A stretch of DNA of 64,000 nucleotides, taken from Paramyrothecium sp. XJ0827. Its lineage: Eukaryota; Ascomycota; Sordariomycetes; Hypocreales; Stachybotryaceae. Of the stretch, positions 11,493 to 22,692 are shown in pieces. A program made the position numbers and the translations under genes. The first letter of the stretch is position 1. Every line of letters begins with the position of its first letter. A model generated the notes under the pieces. The model was not told the origin of the DNA, did no database searches, and was given only the letters and a program-made list of their open reading frames with translations. The stretch lies in assembly GCA_020881915.1 (NCBI GenBank), contig JAJFPB010000008.1, forward strand, positions 992,001-1,056,000, given 5' to 3'.

Positions 11493-12059
11493 GGTGGCCG
11501 CGCAATTGCCATCTACACAAAGACCCAATCCGGCACTCGGGTTGCGTAGGCAGAAGTGAGATTGGTTGGTGCAATGACGTAGCTGCACGTGCTGCGATCT
11601 GAAATGTTCTACCTTAGGCGCCGGGGATGCTGTGAGACGAGTTTAAGCCTGTAGAAGAATCGCTAATTGCCATTGACCACGGAAATGTTTATCTTTAGCG
11701 TGCACTATTCTGCCGTCGGTGCCGAACTCTCTTTTGTTGCGACTCCAGCTTCCCGTTAGGTTTCTATCTTCACGTCTGACGCCACTGTGGTGGGCATATC
11801 CTTTTAGTCCTACAGGGTATGCTGTAGCCAAGCCGACAGCCGAGTGACAACTTTGGTCAAGATGCACGAGCTGCGAAGCGCCTCGAGCTGAGGACGGCTG
11901 AGTTCCGAGCCCGGCAATTACGGGTTGGGGCCGCTATGCACGCGGGTTGCCCGATTCTCGAGTCAAGTTTGTGCATGTCTCCAGTCGTGGTCGAGTTGGT
12001 GGAGTTGCCCGCCTGAAAAGTCTTCATGAAGTCAAGCGATTTTAACCAAACAAGCACAA

Positions 12060-12250
12060 GCGACACTGCAGGTCAATGGGACTGCCAATAAATACTGCAA
12101 TTATGACTATTGTATTGTAAAATCCAGTAAGGGGGGAAAGAAAAAAATACAAGTTAGAAATAAATTGTCATGAAATATTGAATGTACCAAAGTTCTTTCT
12201 GAGTATTTTGGAAATTTTCCAATCCATATGTTGTTGCTAATAACCTAGGA
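12060..12250. repeat. AT-rich island, possible decayed element copy
   Basis: AT-rich segment with aaaatccag and agttagaaata followed by tcatgaaatattgaa. The same words in similar order (aaaatccag, agttagaaata, tcatgaaatt) occur at about 60404-60435. This suggests two diverged copies of one sequence. Confidence 0.4.
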
Positions 12251-13587
12251 GGACGGGGGTTTGTTGGCATCTGTTAATTTGCTGACTGGTCGAGAACATT
12301 GCTAATGCGAGTGCATTTCCCAGGGCGAGGGGGCCGATGGCTCCAAACATGTCTCGGTATTTGATTTGCAACGTGGAGATACAGCCGAGACATCTCAACA
12401 CGTTTTCGTGGTACACATTTAGAAATCACGTTCTGGCGGAAAATGGTATCTTACTTGCTGGGTAGCTCTTGTTAGCCCGTCAGCCTTCCATGGTCTTCAA
12501 AAACAGTACCCTGACCTCAGCCGATAGGGTCTTCGAAACCCACCTGCACAATACGTGGATTTAAGCCAAGTTTCTCCACATGGTACTCTATTTTTCTCTC
12601 AAGGGAGAAGTGGCTACTGACTTGAATATCTATAGAATAATGTCTTCTGGGAGCCGCGTTTCCCATGAACCACTCGTCAGTGTTTGCTGCCTCCAGACAT
12701 CCATCTTTTCAGCGATGCATCATAAGGACGTGTGGATCGTGGCGATGAAGATGAGGTGACAAGTTCCTAAAAGTAAAGCGGACTTGTCCTCAGCAGTGGG
12801 ACCACAACAATGGCGGATTCTGGCAAAGTGGCCACAATGTGAGGCCGTCGGCCTTGGCACATACGGTACGAAACGGTCGTGACCGACTGGAACCAACCCT
12901 GGGGCCTGCTTGACCCTCTGAACAGCACTCCAAAACATTAAATGTTGAGCTATCCTTGTTGTTTAATGTGGTAACGTGCTTAACGCCGAAATCTGCCGCC
13001 GGACAACACGGGTCCCACTACCTGGCTGCAGCATGGGGCGATGCAGTCGTAACAATCTGAGTCTGACGGTGTCGGATTATGGAGGCTTGATCGAGAAATT
13101 GAGGACCCGTTGTCGCAGGGATTCTCGCATTGCAGTTTCCGTGATCCCGGTGCACTGTTTGTCCCGTAGTCGACGGCACCATCACGTACTGTCTTAAATT
13201 GACCCATAACACTGTGCAGGGCCCAAAATGGGCTTCGAATCAAGGGATCGATAGTGAAGCTTGCTCACGATCTGAGCTCATTTGTGGATTTTGCTTCGTC
13301 GTGCCAAAGCTTCTCCCAAAGTTCAGATCCCAGGGTTTCATAGAGACCAATAGCAACGTGCTTGCATCAGCAGGAGCTGTGCACTACTGCCTTGAAGGCG
13401 TTCAATGTTTTCTTGCAACGGACGACGCATGGGACGGGCAGAGTTTCGGATTCAAAGAGACCATATCGTCCATAATGTTAGAGACCTGGAGGACGAGAAC
13501 TGTTCTTGTTTACGTCAATGGACTTTCCTGTAGGATAACTTAGCAGCTCCCATTATTCGTAACGTCTTCTCCTGCACCGTTGCTAAT

Positions 13588-13643
13588 GTAAGGTACTACA
13601 AGGAGGCGTAACTTACCAAGGTACAGTACCGTAGGTACCTTAG
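13588..13643. repeat. AGGTA/TACCT motif cluster
   Basis: Several AAGGTA, TACCAAGGTA and GTAGGTACCTTAG words within 56 bases. Same motif class as at 1576. Confidence 0.6.
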
Positions 13644-14519
13644 CATGCAGCACCGTGCGTTGTGCGTCACTGAACCTACAGGTACATGCAGAGACCCCTG
13701 GCATCCATGTGACAGCTTCGAACCGATAGATACCGGCTCTGTCAAGGTTGGACGGTGTTGGCCATATTTGAGTCCAATGGCCGATTGGCTGCTTAGGGAA
13801 TTCGAATCATGGTCGAGCATCGTGAATCGAGATCTATGTACTCCGTAGTTCAAAAGGGGATGGCTGCAGCATGGGGTTTGAGGGTTGATTACTGGCACAA
13901 CGTTCACGGCAGTGTTTTTCCAGCTGAGGTACCCCGTACTTTCTTGCCGAAATCGCAAACCTGGAATGACGGAGTGTTCGCATATACTGCGATCCACCGT
14001 CGACATGTGCCGCCGAGACCTGTAGTGTGGTCTGAAAGCCAATGACCTGAGGGCGGTGCAGGCGAAGGTGATGTGAGCCTCCCCAAGATCAGACGCAGCT
14101 TGACCAAGTTGCCGTCCATTGATCAGGGCTTCGGGGAATATCGCGTTGGTCGTCCACCTTTCCTTGGGCCCCAAAAATCGGCCATGTACTATTGCGCTGC
14201 ACTACGCTGCACCGCCGGGCTGCTGGAAGGGGTCCAAAGCTCAGGCAGGTCCTTTCAAGGCTGCGTCCACTAGTAATAACGGCTATCCGCCGCCGCGGAG
14301 CTCCCCCAGGTAGAGTGCGCTAACCCCTGTCTCTCACGACGTGTACCTTGGCACCAGGTAGCGCTCCTGGTCCTCCCCCATCCGCCAGAGGACCCGCGGT
14401 ACCGCGAGGCGGAGTGACGGCGCGCGCGAGGTGGCAAGTACCGGCAGAGTAAGGAGGTACCTCGCGAGCCAGCACCGGAACACCTGGACGCCTGGGTTCC
14501 TGGGCAGCGCGAGAAAAAT

Positions 14520-15036
14520 AGATTGGCCCATTCATTTTCCCTCCCCAACTTGACTGAACTTGTCCTGGCTTGGTCCGGTTCTCTTCTTTCCACCTCATTC
14601 CCTCTTTTCCTCGAAAAGACTCGGTTGCGTTTCCTTTTCCCATCCTCGACTGTTGAGGGAGTGTTGCGCACTCTGGCCGGACGTCGCCAATCTTTTCCCT
14701 TCTTCCCTGGTCTTTCATTCGGTGCATGCCTGGCTCAGAGCCCCCACTGCAACGCCCGCTCTCCGCCCACAAGCTTCTTCGACTTTGCAGCACCTCCTGA
14801 AGCTCCCCGGTGGCCCCAATTCTCCAACGTCCAACATCCGCCTCCGTCACTTCGAGCCGGCTCGGTCACAAGCTGCTGCTTCTGTCCTCCTCCTCACCTC
14901 ACCTCGCCTCGCCTCACCTCACCCTTCTCCTCTACCGCGACCATCCCGCCCGGCGATCCGAGTTCCACTCCGCTAGGCAATCTCGCGTCGTCGTCCTTCC
15001 CCAGCTGCCGCTGATTCGCAACGTTCCGCCACAATC
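14520..15036 (+). promoter_or_regulatory. Pyrimidine-rich promoter/leader of nrp1-type gene
   Basis: The plus strand is strongly C/T-rich (runs such as cttttcctcgaaaag, cctcctcctcacctcacctc) up to the start codon at 15037. Such tracts are typical of core promoters and 5' leaders of expressed filamentous-fungal genes. The transcription start cannot be placed. Confidence 0.5.
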
Positions 15037-17237
15037 ATGTCTACGCAGCAGGTACCTCAGCTCAATATCGATCGCTATGTCGTCATCCACGTAGCAACAA
15101 CCTGCGACGAGCATGGCGTCTATGTGACCAAGGACTCCGCCGAGGTTATTGAGCTCGGTTGGATCCTTCTTGATGCCAACTCGCTTGAGGAGGTGAGATC
15201 CCATTTCTTCTATCCACTACACGCCGACGTGATGCCAAACATGTACATCATGCATGTGTTGAATGCAAGCTAACAAGTGATTGTTATCTATTAGATCTCT
15301 CGCGAAAGTGTTCTCGTCAAGCCTTTCAACACTCCCATCACTCCGCTCTGCAGTAAGTCGACCAAACATCGATCGAGCCCTATCCCAGCAACACGATTTC
15401 AAGTTTGATTGGCCGTGCCTTGTGCATAAAAGGACATAACCCGAGCTTTAGAACAAGGACAATACGCTAACATCGTACTCTTTAGCGAGCTTGACAACAC
15501 TGACATGGGAGCATGTCCGAAACGCCGGTACTTTTAAGGATGCTATCGCGCGATTCGATACCTTCGCTACGGAATACTTGACTTCCAAGAACCTCGACTT
15601 TGTTTTCGTTACCCTCGATGCTTGGGACCTGCGTGTCCAGCTTCCTCGAGAAGCTCGCGACAAGGCCGTCGTTCTTCCTCCATATCTGCAGCATTCGCGT
15701 ACTTTCGATCTTCGCACCGAATACCAGCGCTGGCAGCAGCACCATCCCGAATCTCTCCCGTTCGGCCCCTCGATGCTGTCCAACATCTGCGCCGCCCTTG
15801 AAGTTGAGCCTATCCAGACGAGCGCTCCCATCAAGCATAACCTTCCTTTCCATCTACAGGCCTTGGCTCCTGCGTCCCCTCGCCGTGCCATGGAGGAAGC
15901 GATTACATTGGCCCGTGTGCTTCGTGGTCTGATCCGCAAGTCCCAGCCACCGCAGGACCACCCCGATGTTCTGACTAGACCTATGGATGCTAGGGCCGAC
16001 GTGCGAGCCTTCTTGTCCGAGCGCAGCAAGGTTCTGCACATGTCAGGCCTTCCCCATGATACCACGCAGTCAGAGCTTGAGAGCTGGTTCACGCAGTTCG
16101 GCGGCCGGCCCATCGCCTTCTGGACTCTTCGCACCCCTGAGCAGCACAAGCCCACGGGTACTGGTTTCGCAGTCTTTTCTTCACACGAGGAGGTATGTCC
16201 AATTTTGTAGCTGTTCCCGAGGGCTTGCAAACTATGACGAACTTTCGTGATGCTTTGCATGCCTTCTATCTTGTGCCCCGTACTGACTTGCCTTTTCTCA
16301 GGCTGCCGAGAGCTTGTGTATGAATGGCCGAGCTCTCAACGAGAAGGCGATTGAAGTTTCTCCCTCCTCAAGCCGCGTGCTCGACCGTGCCCAGGACATC
16401 CTCACGCCTTTCCCTCCAAGCAAGAACCGGCCTCGCCCTGGCGATTGGACCTGCCCCTCATGCGGTTTCTCCAACTTCCAACGCCGAACTGCTTGCTTCC
16501 GGTGCTCGTTCCCCGCCGCTGGCAGTGGACCTCCGAGCGAGTCGGGCGGCTATGGTGGCTTTGGATACGGGCCCCCAGCCATGATGCCCCCAGCTCCTCA
16601 TGGTGGTCATCACGGCCCCATGGGCCATGGCGGCCGAATGGGTGGAAGCGGTGTTGTTCCCTTCCGCGCTGGAGACTGGAAGTGTGGCAATGAGGTCTGT
16701 GGCTACCACAACTTTGCCAAGAACGTTTGTTGCCTACGATGCGGAGCTAGCCGCGCCGGCGCAGCCGTTGTCGCCGACTCCGGGTACCCGTCCCCCATGG
16801 ACAACTCATCGCAGTACGGGATGGGCCAGGGTTCGATGGCCGGCACTCCTGGGCCTGGACCTTTCGCATCTGCCAACACTTTTGGGTCTGGCGGTGGCTA
16901 CAACCAACACTTTGGTGGACCTCCAAGCCACTTCTTGCCCTCTGGCTTGGGCGGCGGAGCCAGCGCCTACCCGAGCTCTGTGAACAACCAGGGCTTTGGA
17001 TCCGGCCCCTCGCATCCCGCTGGTCCTTTCGACAGCCGAGCTGCCGAGGCCGCTTTCCAGTCTGCGACCAACGGACCCGCGTCCAGTGGACCATCCAATA
17101 ATTTCTACAACAACAATGCCAACAACGAGGCTGATCCTTTCGCCTTCCTGTCCAGCGGCATTGGCGGCCTTTCCGTTAGCGGCGGCGATCCTCGCCAGAA
17201 CGGTGGATCTGCTCCTCCGAGCAAGTCGCCTGCTTAA
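15037..17237 (+). CDS. nrp1: Nrp1-type RNA-binding protein: degenerate exonuclease domain, RRM, two RanBP2 zinc fingers
   Basis: 618 residues in exons 15037-15192, 15295-15352, 15486-16192 and 16302-17237. The N-terminus (about 12-190) resembles the DEDDh 3'-5' exonuclease fold, but motif I reads VIHVATTCDEHG, so the usual Asp-x-Glu is His-x-Ala. The second acidic motif survives as TLDAWDLR. An RRM spans about 250-330 with RNP2 LHMSGL and RNP1 GTGFAVF. Two RanBP2-type zinc fingers follow: GDWTCPSCGFSNFQRRTACF at about 352-378 and GDWKCGNEVCGYHNF at about 428-458 (Cys2..Cys2 with the Asn that binds RNA). The tail is Gly/Asn/Ser-rich and low-complexity. Yeast Nrp1 has an RRM and two zinc fingers and an unclear role. 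Likely binds RNA in the cytoplasm; nuclease activity is doubtful. Confidence 0.9.
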
Positions 17238-18460
17238 ATCTCTAAGGGGCTAATCTGGCTTTGCGATTGCGTCGCAAAGCATATACTTTCCTTAGATCAT
17301 CGTCATTATCATCAGTCCAAATTGTCTTGTCTTTTCAGTGTCCCTTGTTTCCGCACATCACTTTGGCATGACGAACATAGAGCATTGGAACATGGCGGAT
17401 ACTATTTGGACCTTCTGTTGTTTTGAGGGAAGGGACGGACGGCGTGTATCGGTTTTGGAGGTCCAGGACAAGGTTGTCGGATGCTATTTCAGGCGGGATG
17501 TGGTCAGTATTCGCAGGTTGGAAGACAAAAGTGACTATATCATGGCTGCTCTGGGTTGATGCCTCACATGCGCAGGCTTTGCTAAGGGATCACATCTTTC
17601 GTCAGGGGTTGGAAAGGGAAGCGCATCATTCTTGCTTGAACGGTGTTCACTGGACAGTGAGCTCGGAGGCTGTGTTGCTGATCAGGAGTGTGGGTTGGAT
17701 GTTTGAGATCGAAGGGTACACACATACAAGGATCCCCTTCCGACCTGATTTTAAACATCTCATCGCCGTTGTCTCCTATGACGCCGGATCAGGCAGCACG
17801 GCAGCCGCTCTCCGATCCGTTACGCTCGCCCCTTTTTCCTTGTGCTTTTCTGTTGTTTGCCTTTCGTTTCACATCGCGTTAACTGCTTCCTCGTCCTCTC
17901 TGCTTTCTATCATAACTGATTCTGTGCTTCGCTTGGATGCGGGATCTTTGAGCGGCGGAGTGGAAACGGGGTGCCGGTTGGGGAGTCGGGGAGCTATGGT
18001 ACATCTGCAATGGCTTGCTGCGTATGGTATAGCTGCTACTAGGGTTTGCCGGGGGCATTGGAAGCAAGGGACGGGGAGTTCTTGTTGATAATCTTCTTTG
18101 AGAAACTGCGTTGTAGTGGACAGATGTTGCATATTCCAGGACGGAAAGGGGAAATCTAGATACGTTGCGCAGCCTCAACTGCTTCGTTGCGAAAACAAGT
18201 TGTCTTTTTTATATATAGGGGGCCCGGGAAAAAAGCTACCAACTGGGGATATGGATAATGGCACCTCCACAGGTTTCGAGGCACCGCGGGTGATTTGATT
18301 AGAAAAAGCCGGAGCTTGGGAGGATAGATTCACACATATGGCTGGAGGGTGGCGGTTTGCTCTTCGCGTGTCACATAGTGGGATGGCCCTCAGACTAGGT
18401 TTCATATATTGCAGACTTCTTTTTTTCCTTTTTGATCATGAGTTTCCTGAGTTTTCCGCG
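17238..18460. other. Convergent intergenic region
   Basis: 1.2 kb between the nrp1-type stop and the likely end of the F-box-like gene's extended frame. Presumably 3' UTRs. The frame at 17423-18088 plus has no recognisable similarity and is treated as chance. Confidence 0.55.
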
Positions 18461-18625
18461 TCATTGAGCGTCGTTCATGGGCTCATCCTCAAGAATCGTC
18501 TCCAGCGCAACCTGCGGGGGCAGACTGTCCGACGAACCAGGCCTGGACGCCTTGCCCTCCGGCTGCTCCCTCAGCCACCGCTCCCAGTCCCAGGAGCCGG
18601 ACGCCTCGCCGTGCTGGTAGGACTG
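18461..18625 (-). other. In-frame coding-like extension after the TAG stop of the F-box-like gene
   Basis: Directly after the TAG at 18628-18626 the same frame continues for 54 sense codons to a TGA at 18463-18461. It starts QSYQHGEASGSWDWERWLRE and ends DEPMNDAQ. The acidic, Trp-containing residues and high third-position GC look like genuine protein and match the preceding acidic tail. The stop context is TAG CAG. Either a recent nonsense change of a CAG codon or programmed readthrough could explain it. No intron removing the stop was found. Confidence 0.5.
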
Positions 18626-20599
18626 CTAGGCCTGGGCACGCAGGGCCTCGTCCTCGCCCATCTCGGGCGGCAGCTCGAACAGTACCTCGTTGACGAAGTC
18701 GGCCCAGCCGGCCTGGTCGTGGAGGCCGGGCGGAGCTGGGGCGTCATCGGGCACCGGGGCCACGATGTAGCCGCGGCGAATCTCGTCGTCGAGCGAGTAC
18801 GGCTCGTCCCCGCCCTCGCTCTCGTAGTCGTCGATGTCCTCGCCGCACCAGGCCATGGCGCGGAGGCGGTCGTCCTCGTCGTCGTCGACGATGGCCTGCT
18901 GCTGCTCGGGGGTCAGCTCGGCGAAGCGCTTCTTCAGGGCGTGCTTGCGCTTCCAGTGGTGCGTGGTGTCGGCGTGGGCGAGGGCCCGCTCGTCGTCCGA
19001 GATGTAAATGTCCTCCTCGGTCGGGACGATGTTCTCGCCCGTCTCCCAGTCGAAGTAGCCCCAGAGCACCATGTGCATGAGGTGCTTGTCGAGCTCGAGC
19101 CCGCGGCGGACGGCCTCCATGGGTATGAGCTCGTCCGGGCGGTGGAGGTGGTTCGTGCCGAGGCCCCAGCCCTCGAGGTGGCCGATGCCGACGAGGTGCA
19201 GGGGAACGCCGTGAACTTGCTTGACAGGCCGCCCGCAGGATGGGGTTTGGAAGTCGTAGCGCGTCTTGAGCTGGACAATGTCGGCAAGCCGCGTGAACCT
19301 CTTGCGCATAAGCAGTTGCCACAGAGGGAACAAGCCCTTTTGACCCATCATCAGATGAAGTAGGTCGTGCGTGCTGGGCCCATAGACGGGGTCGTTGAAA
19401 TGAAGGCCCAGTTTGACAAAGAACAACTGCGCATTGTACAGGTCGTAGTCAGTCCATACGCGCGTGTTCTGCAAAAACGCCTGCCGTTGGTGAGATGTCG
19501 AGATCTCCATGAGTAGCCAGAGCCGGAGCAACGTGCCGTGCATCGTCTTGGGCATGAGGTGGCCGTTTCGAGCCATGATGGCCGTCATCTCCCGGCAGTA
19601 CCTGTCCCGGTTGACAACCATCAGCAGGTATCGCAAGCCGGGGATCCGTCTCGACTCGCGAGATGGCGCCTCCGCAGCCGCCAGGGGGTCTTCGACATCC
19701 TGCCACGTACGGCCGGTAGGGTCCGGTACGAGATGCCGCTTGTAGAGCTGGAAGGGGAAGATGCGGCCGGCCTCGGGTGCTTTGTGGGCGATCCACTTCC
19801 TCACGCTGGATAGCAGATGGTCAGAGACGGCATAGTTGAACGCCCGGCTGATGCTGAAGAGAGTGACGATGTCTTCCACGCGGAGGTGTTTTCCGAGCTC
19901 GATGGCCAGCTCGGTGCACTGACACAAGGCTGTGAGATGGTCCTTGGCTCTATGCAGCTCAACTCGGGGCTTCAGCTTGCCGGGGGGCTTCTCGTAGGGG
20001 TCTCTTCCCGCCCACTGAGTGTCGAGAACCCATTCCTGAAAGTTGAATTTCTTCAAAGTGGACTCTTCGACGGCGTAGTCGCGGACATCAGCTCCGACGC
20101 TCTGCAGTCTCGTATACCACTCGCCGAGGGCATCAGCGTCCAAGCCATAGTCCATGCGCATACTTGAAGCATCCTCGAGCTCGGCTTCCTGGTCAGAATC
20201 GCCATAGTTGTCGCTGGCTTCCTCCTCCATGGCGTCCAGCCTCTCCGTCTCCTCGGTGGCGAGCTTCTTGATGCCGTTGACGAGCTGCTGCATGGATATG
20301 GGCTGACCGGTGCTGTAGTGGAGCTCGCGTAGCTGCTGCTGGGCGATGCTGGCCAGGGCCGCCGCGTCCTCGGGGCTGAAGCCGCGAGACTCGATGGTTT
20401 CCTGCATCTTGCTCGTCGTGAGCTGCTTGATGGTGCTGTGCCAGACGCCATCGGGACGAGGCGACATCGCGGGATTGTCGTGGGTGTGAGGATTTCCAAA
20501 GATCTGATACTGCCAGAGGCGCCGCAGTTGTTCTTTGCACATGTCATGATGCTCCTTGCGCCCGGGCGCTGAGGGAGGCGATGCTGGTGGGGACGACAT
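18626..20599 (-). CDS. F-box-like protein of unknown function (657 aa)
   Basis: Uninterrupted frame of 657 residues starting MSSPPASPPSAPGRKEHHDM. Residues about 228-262 (ELAIELGKHLRVEDIVTLFS then ISRAFNYAVSDHLL) have the shape of an F-box (LxxxLxxxDIxxLxxxSRxF); this is an inference, as the usual Leu-Pro is not present. An acidic segment at about 117-145 and an acidic C-terminus (DDEDDRLRAMAWCGEDIDDY) flank a predicted helical body. The N-terminal KEQLRRLWQYQIFGNPHTHD looks conserved. If a true F-box protein, it would be an SCF ubiquitin-ligase substrate adaptor. The annotated stop may not be the ancestral one (see the adjacent extension). A long frame on the opposite strand (18338-19363) is a shadow. 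Confidence 0.8.
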   Translation of the reverse strand: MSSPPASPPSAPGRKEHHDMCKEQLRRLWQYQIFGNPHTHDNPAMSPRPDGVWHSTIKQLTTSKMQETIESRGFSPEDAAALASIAQQQLRELHYSTGQPISMQQLVNGIKKLATEETERLDAMEEEASDNYGDSDQEAELEDASSMRMDYGLDADALGEWYTRLQSVGADVRDYAVEESTLKKFNFQEWVLDTQWAGRDPYEKPPGKLKPRVELHRAKDHLTALCQCTELAIELGKHLRVEDIVTLFSISRAFNYAVSDHLLSSVRKWIAHKAPEAGRIFPFQLYKRHLVPDPTGRTWQDVEDPLAAAEAPSRESRRIPGLRYLLMVVNRDRYCREMTAIMARNGHLMPKTMHGTLLRLWLLMEISTSHQRQAFLQNTRVWTDYDLYNAQLFFVKLGLHFNDPVYGPSTHDLLHLMMGQKGLFPLWQLLMRKRFTRLADIVQLKTRYDFQTPSCGRPVKQVHGVPLHLVGIGHLEGWGLGTNHLHRPDELIPMEAVRRGLELDKHLMHMVLWGYFDWETGENIVPTEEDIYISDDERALAHADTTHHWKRKHALKKRFAELTPEQQQAIVDDDEDDRLRAMAWCGEDIDDYESEGGDEPYSLDDEIRRGYIVAPVPDDAPAPPGLHDQAGWADFVNEVLFELPPEMGEDEALRAQA

Positions 20600-21069
20600 G
20601 ATCCTGGTGATCGATGATGTGGGTGAGTAGGGCTAGAGGAGGACAATGGGCGGTAAATGCATTATTGAAAGAACAATAGTGAGAGATAATGTGAGAAGAT
20701 AGTGAAGTAGCGCTCAATGGTACGTTGGAAGAATGGATAATCAAACGCCTCGGGCAGCTGCCAGATGCTCACTTGAGCTTCAGAGCAGCGGATGGGCGGG
20801 TACATGTCACTTGTCCGGCAGCCGTGGACTTACCAGAGCATACCTACTGTAATAATAAATTGTCCACAAGTCAGGCAGAGGTGGACCAACGGACAGGAGA
20901 GACTGACAGAAGACATTGGAGAAGTAAGATCGTGTTCATAGGTACCAGGATCTTCATTAACAACAGCGAAACCGCAAAGGAGCCCTCCAAGTCCAAAGGG
21001 CTACCTCGTTACGAAAAACCCATCATCATCCTATTGAATTAGGTTCACCCTCGCGAACTCGCACCATAC
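20600..21069. other. Intergenic region
   Basis: 470 bases between the start of the F-box-like gene and the stop of HAT2, both on the minus strand. It holds the promoter of the former and the 3' UTR of the latter. No further feature was recognised. Confidence 0.6.
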
Positions 21070-22692
21070 CTATCGGTCAAGCTCATCAACCGGCAGCTCG
21101 CCATCATCTTTGCCAACGATTGACTCCGCAACCTTCCAAATCTGGAGCAGGTTGTCCTCGGCAGCACTAGCCACCAGCCAAGGCTCGTTGGGATTCCAGC
21201 TGAAGTCGGCCAAATGGTTCGTGTGGCCACCGTGCATGAACAGCCTGCCGTATTATCAGTATGTAATCCGAATGGTATGCTAAAGCAATAAAAGAAAAAG
21301 AAGAAAAAACGTACAGCTCAGGGGGGCCATCGTCCTGATCGTCGGGCAGTTGCTCTTCGCCCACTCGAGAGAGGTCCCAGAAGATAATTCGGCGATCGTA
21401 GCTACCACTTCCAAGAATGCCAGCCTCTGTAGGGTGCCATGAGAGCGACGTAACGGCGTCGTTGTGGCCCTCTAGTGTGTGCACCTTCTCCGTGACGTTG
21501 CGCAGATCCCAAATGCCAATGGTCTTGTCGGCGGACGCAGTCGCAACCAAGACTTCTGAGTTGGGGTTGAAAGCAAGGGCATTGATGGCGTCGAGGTGGC
21601 CACGGCGGGCAACCACTGCCGCCTTACTGTAGTCGCTGTGGCGAGTATCGACGATTTGGAGGGTCTGGTCGTCTGAGACGGAGCCAATAAAGTTCTTGGA
21701 GATGGGATGGTATTGAACATCATTGACAATCTGCGTATGGTGTGTGTATCGTCTGGCAGGCTTCAATATCCTCGACTCTGCCTCAAGCGTCTTGAGATCC
21801 CTGGCCGAGAATTAGTACAGGAGATAGAAGATCTACTCGGCTTAATGTGACATACCAGAGGCACATGGTTTTGTCCTCGCTTCCAGAGACGAGGCAGCCC
21901 TCCTCGTGAGGGTTCCAGTTCAGGCCAAAGCCTTCGGCTTTGTGTCCCACAAGCTCAATCTGTGCATTAACCTTGCCTAGCGAGCTGGCGCTGGGCTGGA
22001 GAGGGTGCTTCGTGCGATCGAAGATGAGAATCTTGCCATCGACACATAGCGTGGCGATAATGTCCGGGTTTTGAGGCTGATATCGCGCCTTGTTCACTTC
22101 ACCAGGGTGTTCGATCTTCTGCACGATGTCGCACTTGATGGCGGCAACATCGTTATTCTTGCCGTACCCACCAATCTCACCGCGCTCCTCGTCATAGTCA
22201 TCAGTGTTAGGCGCCACGGCCTTGGGTATCTGCACATCCGCAATCTGGACGTAGTTAGGGCTATCATCGGAGGTATGTGTGCCCAGGAGCAGGCGGTGGA
22301 TTCGATAGTTTTTGCCCTCCGGTTCCTTGACATCAGGGAACCACTGAACGGTAAGAGTTGGCCACGTCAAAGCCGTGCTGCAGGGAGTCAGAGTTGGTCA
22401 AGGGGAGCTTCGTGAAACGGCATCCACTCACCCAAGGATCATGTCATAAAGGAAGGGGCTGTTCTTCTTCCAGGTCTTGTATTCTAGTTGAGGTTAACGG
22501 CGAAGGCCTTCAAACCATGACTGCCAGGGGAAGACATACCCTCATTGATGAGACGCTCAGCCTGGTCATCCTCTTCTTCATGGGTCATATCGACTGTGGA
22601 AGCCTGACGTTAGCGTCTCACATTGCATGAGTTTGATATTAAAGGCACGACTTACCATCGAGGTCTGGATCAGCTAATTGCGCAGGCGCCAT
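21070..22692 (-). CDS. hat2: Histone-binding WD40 protein HAT2/RbAp48
   Basis: 441-residue WD40 propeller of the RbAp46/48 family. It binds histone H4 and serves in type B histone acetyltransferase (Hat1-Hat2); in some filamentous fungi the same protein is also a subunit of chromatin complexes such as CAF-1 or PRC2. Six exons on the minus strand: 22692-22656, 22593-22540, 22483-22432, 22377-21856, 21800-21315, 21244-21070; frame is kept at every junction. The N-terminal histone-binding helix reads INEEYKTWKKNSPFLYDMIL, followed by ALTWPTLTVQW. WD repeats are visible as EDKTMCLWD, DDQTLQIVDTR, ADKTIGIWDLR, YDRRIIFWDLS and EDNLLQIWK. The acidic DDQDDGPPEL loop before the last blade is typical. 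HAT2 rather than MSI1 is preferred from overall wording of the sequence. Confidence 0.95.

Larger units (their letters stand above)
11319..15036. other. Long divergent intergenic region, no gene seen
   Basis: 3.7 kb between divergent pmp3 and the nrp1-type gene. It contains an AT-rich island (about 12060-12250), a TACCT/AGGTA cluster (about 13588-13643) and a pyrimidine-rich leader before 15037. Overlapping short frames at 13199-13543, 13596-14174 and 14320-14850 look non-coding. Confidence 0.55.

Noticed and set aside
13596..14174. 192-codon minus-strand frame in the 3.7 kb gap
   Set aside because: Includes the AGGTACC repeat cluster and resembles no protein; competing frames overlap it on the plus strand.
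15448..16260. 270-codon minus-strand frame opposite the nrp1-type gene
   Set aside because: It overlaps clear plus-strand exons with RRM and exonuclease-fold motifs; composition (Arg/Ser/Cys-rich) is typical of an antisense shadow.
18338..19363. 341-codon plus-strand open frame opposite the F-box-like gene
   Set aside because: It is rich in Leu, Val and Ala as expected for the complement of a GC-rich acidic protein, has no recognisable motifs, and the minus strand encodes the convincing protein.
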